The notes under the pieces: model-generated
What the model was told of the DNA's origin: nothing
Seen by the model: only the letters and a program-made list of their open reading frames with translations
The model's database searches: none
Translations under genes and position numbers: made by a program
In this document: piece by piece, positions 33,693 to 38,219 of the stretch
Numbering within the stretch: position 1 is the first letter of the stretch
Layout of the letters: every line of letters begins with the position of its first letter
Source: Dichomitus squalens LYAD-421 SS1
Taxonomy: Eukaryota > Basidiomycota > Agaricomycetes > Polyporales > Polyporaceae
Direction: 5' to 3'
Length of the DNA: 38,219 nucleotides
Assembly (NCBI RefSeq): GCF_000275845.1
Contig: NW_006766989.1
Coordinates: 1-38,219 of the forward strand

Positions 33693-35073
33693 ATGGCAGC
33701 TGATATCCCGTCATTCACGCTCAACACGGGCTATAAGATGCCCTCAGTCGGGATAGGGTGAGTTCGTTCGCTAGATCCCGTATCTGGTATGGTTTGTGCT
33801 GGCACACGAGCTAGAGAGGGAGGACGTCGTGCGGAGAATGTTGTGGTAGGTGCTGCTATCAGTAACTTTACTATTCTGTGTACATGAAAGTCGACTTGTA
33901 GAGGCTCCTTGGTTTCATTCGGAATGCGCGATCTGACGAATTGTAACCTGTAGGGTGTGGCTGGGCCCCGACGGTGGTGGAGAGGTCGCAGAGCAGATGT
34001 GTAAGACGGCACTACAGGTGAGCTGCACTCGCCTGCACAGACATCAAGTCGAGGCTGATACAGCATAGCTTGGATACAGGCATATTGACACTGTGAGATC
34101 TCCAGCGTACCGTGCATCTGAACGAACATGACGTGCTCTAGGCCTATGGCTACGCTAATGAAGAACAAGTCGGCAAGGCTATCCGGGAATCTGGTGTCCC
34201 TCGCGAAGAAATCTTTCTGACGACCAAACTACCGAACCACCACCACCACCGGGTCGCCGAATCGCTGCAGGAGTCCCTCGACAAGCTCGGCGTCGATTAT
34301 GTTGATCTATACCTCATCCACTGGCCCCAGGCGTATACCGAAGACAACAAGACGATTTCATATGACGAAAGCCCAACATATATCGACACGTGGCGCGACA
34401 TGGAGCGACTTCTTGGGACCGGGAAGGTCCGCTCGATCGGCGTATCGAATTTCTCAGTCAAATTACTGGAAGTGTTGCTGAAGGAGACAACGGTGGTACC
34501 GGCGACGAATCAGGTCGAATGCCATCCATGTCTGCCCTCGTTCGAGCTCAAGAAGTATTGCGATGAGAAGGGGATTGTTCTGACTGCCTACTCGCCGCTG
34601 GGTATGTATTGCGTCCCTCCCCAGTCCCTCAGAAGACCAATGGCTGAGGTGTGATCCAGGCCGTCCGAAAGAATATGATGGCAAACCGGTCTTCCTTGAG
34701 GACCCCGATATCGTCAGGATTGCACAAGCGCACAACTCCACTCCTGGCCAAGTCGCCCTCAGCTGGGGTGTACAACGCGGTACGGTGGTGATTCCAAAGA
34801 GCGAGAACCCAGAGCGAATCAAGCAGAACATCTCGGTGAGCGCGTCCTCCGACAGGTTATCACAAGTTTCCGACTTTCTGATCGTCACGAACGCTATAGC
34901 TGATCAAACTCGCGGACGAGGACATGTTGGCTATTGATGCTATCCATAAGAAAGCCGGAATGCATCGATCGCTCCTGAGGTACCATAAGAACAGCTCCGA
35001 CGGAAGGATTTTCGGGTGGACATACGAGCAGCTGGGATGGAACATGAAGCAGGGCGGTATTGCGCTCGAGTAG
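33693..35073 (+). CDS. Aldo-keto reductase (NADP-dependent, AKR superfamily)
   Basis: Six exons: 33693-33757, 33954-34017, 34069-34092, 34142-34601, 34660-34835, 34900-35073; 320 aa, the usual AKR size. The N-terminus MAADIPSFTLNTGYKMPSVG is the standard first beta-hairpin. The catalytic tetrad is present: D50, Y55 (HIDTAYGYANEEQ), K80 (LTTKLPNH) and H111 (LIHWPQ). The NADP-binding end IPKSENPERIKQN and the helix SNFSVKLLEVLL are also seen. These enzymes reduce aldehydes and ketones to alcohols; the fungal glycerol/xylose reductase group is similar, but the substrate is not readable. Exon 3 is a 24-nt microexon encoding LGYRHIDT, which carries the catalytic Asp. Intron 1 is 196 nt; the others are 49-64 nt. 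A run of four His occurs at 84-87. Confidence 0.92.
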
Positions 35074-35251
35074 GCGATTTGGGCGGAAGAATGAGCAAAG
35101 GGTTAATTTGTACCGTCGTGATATAAGATTCTTCATGCGTATGGCCTCTCGTGTTGAGGACAGACCGTTTGCGCGACAAGAACTTGCTCGAGGAAAGAGT
35201 AAAGCTGACAGCCATGCCAAGGTGGTGGTGGAGCTAGCAAAAGTCATCCAG

Positions 35252-35374
35252 AGGCACTACCAGGGTTCGAACCTGGGTTCTGGGAAGATCCACGCTAACC
35301 GGCCAACCTGGAGAAGAGGCCGACCAGCCAGCATGTTCAAAATCCCAAGTGATAAACCACTACACTATAGTGCC
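35252..35374 (-). tRNA. tRNA-Gln (anticodon UUG) with an intron of about 50 nt
   Basis: On the minus strand, 35374 begins ggcacta, which pairs perfectly with tagtgcc near 35259-35253, followed by discriminator t. The D-arm is gtgtagtggtttatcac (A box), the anticodon stem tggga pairs with tccca, and the loop reads tt-ttg-a with anticodon TTG. The T-arm is ccagg-ttcgaac-cctgg (B box). A stretch of about 50 nt interrupts the loop just after position 37, the canonical tRNA intron site. The mature tRNA would be 73 nt before CCA. The D-arm sequence matches fungal tRNA-Gln. Confidence 0.88.
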
Positions 35375-35709
35375 TTTGCCGCGCATCGAGTCCAAGCATA
35401 CATAAATGCGCGGGGTCACAACGGGACAGACTAAGTTCCTCCTTTCTCCACGCTCGCTCACGTAGTTTTGATCTGTGTAACACAATCGCTCGCGACCTCC
35501 ACCGGGCCCGGCGGGCTGTCATACTGGCGTGTCGGCTCAAGGTTGGTACTTACATGTCAGTCTTTCTCTTGTTGAGCGGCCTCTCCTTCTACCATCGTCT
35601 CCGACACAATTTCGGACGTGGGGTATACAATACAAACCTGACCTAGCATTGAACTGACCATTGTTTCTCGTAGGCAATCTCTCATGTTTTGCTTCGCTAG
35701 ACAAGCAAT

Positions 35710-36282
35710 ATGACTCTCAGCGACTACTTCAGTTCAGCATGTCCCCACACGATCTTGTCGCACGAATGGAGTCTCGACGAGATGTCTTCTCAGGACACGA
35801 CGAAGATTTTCCAAGCAGACCAATTGCACTCCACGCGAATGGCAGGGCACCCAACCTGATCCTGTGATGCCGGAGGTTTGTCGAGCTTGTGGGCTACGAA
35901 CGATTATCGGATCAATACCCACTGTATCAACCACGGGAGCAACGCGGAGCTGTCTGAACCGATTTACTTGGTGCTCGCCCGGTATGCTGACGGCGACATC
36001 TGCCATCTGCTCCAGTATGAGGTCGGAGACGACGAGGAGCCTGCTGCTCAAGATCGTGTGGTGAACAAAGTAGATGGTGTCCGTAGCCAGATTCTGCAGG
36101 AACTTCTCGCTCCTATTCGTAAAATCTCCGTCATAAGACGTAGCATACGTTGGCTCCAAACAAACCCTTGCGCGAATGGAATTATTGACAGGTATAACCC
36201 TCACTCACAGACAGTCGCTCGTCAGTGTGTCAGCGTTGCACCTTTCAACCAGGTCATGCCGCGATGCCTGACTGCCTTTTAA
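35710..36282 (+). pseudogene. Decayed HET-domain gene copy
   Basis: The plus strand keeps HET-domain blocks in the correct order but in broken frames. The first block, from the ATG at 35710, contains HTILSHEWSLDEMSSQD, matching YAILSHVW...; its frame stops near 35863. A second frame (35878-36282) reads LWATNDYRINTHCIN then NAELSEPIYLVLARYADGDI, matching LWADTCCIDK...SAELSEAINSMYAWYQGA in the intact gene at 31335. It then reads ILQELLAP (about 36091-36114), matching TLQELIAP. The Cys/Asp signature DTCCID is degraded, the stretch between ILSH and LWA is shortened and there is no downstream HET tail. It is best read as an old paralogue decaying in place. A strongly diverged truncated product is less likely. 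Confidence 0.7.
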
Positions 36283-36672
36283 GCGTAGCTGGGGCTCACA
36301 TCCGTGAATAGTTGCTGGGGGAGCCCGGGTGACGCGCTCGCTGGCCCGAAGGGGTAGGTGGCGCGTCACGAGAGGGAATCGGAGAGGTTCGCTCGAGGTA
36401 CTGACAGGTTATGAGAGTCTCGATTGAACGCTAGATTGTTGTACATACAGAGTCTTCTTATATATGGATTTTCGGGCGCTATAGTAAGTCTAAGGTTCGG
36501 GAAGACTCGGGCCAGGTACAAGTAAGATAAGAGAAGCAGAGATAGAGGAGAGACAATCCCGAAGCACGGAGTCGATCAGGTACGAAAGGAGAGAAGAGTA
36601 GTAGCGCACGACGCAGGCGCTACATACGCCCTCCTGGACGACCGCGCCGGTGCGGGGGCGGGGCGTCCATGT
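36283..36672 (-). other. LTR-like or 3' flank of the transposon relic
   Basis: The stretch lies just beyond the end of the minus-strand transposon gene. Read on the minus strand it contains a TATA-like ccatatataa (36467-36458), a possible promoter as found in LTRs. The 9-base inverted repeat gtgacgcgc (36329-36337) and gcgcgtcac (36361-36369) brackets a 23-base loop. No second LTR copy could be confirmed by eye, so the label is tentative. Confidence 0.3.
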
Positions 36673-37835
36673 TTAGGAAGCGTTCGCGTCGCCCTCGGTA
36701 GCGTCGGGGTTGAATTCCATGGCCGTGTCCTCCCCGCCCGCGTGAGTGGTTTCGGACGCGAAGTCCGGGACGTTGAGGAGTTGAGAGAGGCCGATGTCCC
36801 CCCCGGGGAACCCGCGTTCGAAGGAGACCCCGCCTCGAAACCCAGGTCGAGACCCGCTTGGTTTTGGAGGTCGAGGGTAGTGGCCAGAGCCGAGGCGACC
36901 TTGCGCATGGCCGAGGAGTGGGCCCCGAGATGGGCCTTGCTCTTGCGACGAGCCTCGCGCCCTTCGTACTGACGGTGAGACTTCTCGATGCGGCCGGACT
37001 CGCGCATGGCGGCGTCAGCCTTGAGCCTCTCCAAGAGCTGTCGCTCCTCGCGGGAGAGCTTGAACCGGTCTTCTAACTTCTCCTCGCGTAGGAGCGTGGG
37101 ATAGAGGAGCTCGGCGGGAGGGGGAGGGCGCGTGGTGAGTATTATAGCGCCCGAGTTGGGATCGACTGACGAGAACCCGTACAGGCTGTGCGTGTCCTCG
37201 TTCCAGATCGCCACGAACGTGTCTATACCGGCCGGTATCGGGTGCTCGGCGAAATCGAAATTCTTGCCCCAGCTGACCAGCTCCCACAGGTGAGTCTCGT
37301 GCTCGAGGTACAAGCGGAGGAGTTGAGCGGGATAGACGTGGATCCCGGAAAGGTGGGCGGAAGTGAGGAGTAGGTCCCGCCCGGGCAGAGGGTCGAGTGG
37401 ACGTGCATGGTGAGCAGTGGCGGCTTGCGGGTTCGAGCGGCAGTGTCTGCGTCGACGGGAGGAGCTGGTAGGCAGCAGATGATCGAGAACAGGGGGCTGG
37501 GGTGAAGAATGCGGTGAGTCGACGTACCTGTTATATTCCTGGCAGACCTGACTGATGAGGCTCTGCAGGAATATGTCGACATGACCCGAGAAAATCTGTG
37601 GGTCGTCAGGAGGCGGCGTCCCCAAGCCTTCGGGGAGCTGATCGACTGACTCTAGTCCTAACGCCTCCAGGTACATTCTTAACGCGCCTAACGGTTCAGC
37701 TGTTTGAAAAGGAATCCAAGTCCAGTCCCCGGACTTTCACTCGGCTTCGAAAATCGCGTCAGTCCCTTTACCAACGTGTCCGACAATCTCACTAACAGCC
37801 CACTCATTGTCAGGGTCCTCAATCTCAAACACCTG
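36673..37835 (-). pseudogene. Broken transposon-type gene with chromodomain-like start
   Basis: Read on the minus strand, the block at about 37835-37690 has NEWAVSEIVGHVGKG, then DAIFEAE, a TGA stop (37739-37737), KSGDWTWIPF and ALRMYLEALGLESVDQLPEG. It resembles the chromodomain-like segment and linker common in basidiomycete retroelement proteins. The body (WELVSWGKNFDFAEHPIPAG, then a charged helix EEKLEDRFKLSREERQLLE) runs to about 36810. There the frame shifts at a run of seven C (36798-36804); the natural-looking end (DIGLSQLLNVPDFA... stop at 36673) continues in another frame. A possible 81-nt stop-free intron lies at 37527-37447. There is no reverse transcriptase or integrase in view. 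Whether the upstream part extends past 37835 is unclear. Confidence 0.55.
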
Positions 37836-38219
37836 AGTGTCCAGACTGTTGAACAGGCGCTGGTTTACACAGCTTGCCTAACACAGCCGTCACAAGATAT
37901 GGAACGGCACAGCCGGTTACTGCAATAACTGAGGCTGTACTACTCATGTGGTACACACACAGCTTCGCTGTGTACGCACTGCTTCTCTGTGCGACTGTGC
38001 ATCCTGGGAATGTACTGTATAGTACTACGTAGCCACAGATGTACAGTAGTATATATAGGGGACCTCTGTACCCCCAATCTACAGTTCAGTTCACTCGAAC
38101 ATCTCCTTTCATCGCTCTAACAAGCCTCTTACAATCAACAACCCTTCTAGGTGAGTTGCAGGCTATCCGCTGCCATTGCCACCCGTGGGAGAGGCCTTCG
38201 CCCCCCGGGTTCAACCAGG
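37836..38219 (+). promoter_or_regulatory. LTR/promoter-like sequence at the right edge
   Basis: The plus strand holds a clear TATA box, tatatatagggg (38050-38061), followed by a C/T-rich leader (cgaacatctcctttcatcgc) and a possible donor gtgagt at 38151. Upstream are small hairpin-forming repeats such as cacagcttcgctgtg and tactgtatagtacta. The layout suits a promoter of a gene or LTR element running off the window to the right. The only element boundary I can see is the change from coding-like sequence at about 37835. Confidence 0.4.

Noticed and set aside
35255..35279. tRNA T-arm read on the plus strand
   Set aside because: The T-arm is near-palindromic, but only the minus strand gives a pairing acceptor stem, D-arm and anticodon arm.
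35734..36204. 156-codon minus-strand open frame over the HET relic
   Set aside because: The plus strand shows HET-domain blocks in order; the minus-strand product has no recognisable family.
1..38219. CRISPR array, bacterial operon, secondary-metabolite core gene or rRNA
   Set aside because: No regularly spaced repeats, polyketide/peptide synthetase motifs or rRNA sequence seen; gene structure is eukaryotic throughout.

Overview
The window looks like a fungal chromosome segment, most likely from an agaricomycete basidiomycete. Protein-coding genes are split by many short introns (mostly 48-67 nt, GT...AG, with CTRAC/CTNAY-like branch sites). The recognisable genes are fungal: a SPA2 polarisome scaffold, a Kre9/KNH wall protein, a NoxR/p67phox-like NADPH oxidase regulator and a HET-domain protein. 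The organism call is inference; no rRNA or marker gene is present to fix the species.

Layout. 1-1564: a long imperfect inverted repeat with a tRNA/SINE-like core, touching the window's left edge. 2291-15187: a small secreted Kre9/KNH-domain protein (-), SPA2 (+), a mitochondrial ADCK1/Mcp2-type ABC1 kinase (-), an MBD4-like DNA glycosylase (+), then a gene-poor stretch with one uncharacterised gene (-). 15188-25943: a 21-exon P4-ATPase flippase of the DRS2 type (-), a weakly supported multi-exon gene (-), and NoxR (+). 26535-29078: an OPT-family oligopeptide transporter (-). 29079-38219: an accessory-looking end with an intronless HET-domain gene (+), an aldo-keto reductase (+), an intron-containing tRNA-Gln(UUG) (-), a decayed HET-domain copy (+), a broken chromodomain-like transposon gene (-) and LTR/promoter-like sequence at the right edge.

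How the genes fit together. SPA2, the DRS2-type flippase and NoxR all act in polarised tip growth in other fungi and lie within about 22 kb here; the Kre9-like protein and the ABC1 kinase touch the wall and mitochondrial lipid homeostasis. This is suggestive proximity, not an operon. The MBD4-like glycosylase would repair G:T mismatches from 5-methylcytosine deamination, and the transposon relic carries a stop that looks like exactly such a C-to-T change.

I rebuilt gene models by hand from splice signals, reading frame and family motifs. Every main model closes in frame: SPA2 912 aa, ADCK1/Mcp2 620 aa, MBD4 283 aa, DRS2 1297 aa, NoxR 551 aa, OPT 750 aa, AKR 320 aa. Several depend on microexons of 11, 18, 24 and 26 nt that automated callers often miss. 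I saw no clear undescribed system; the best leads are the decayed HET paralogue, the microexons, the foldback repeat and two uncharacterised minus-strand genes.
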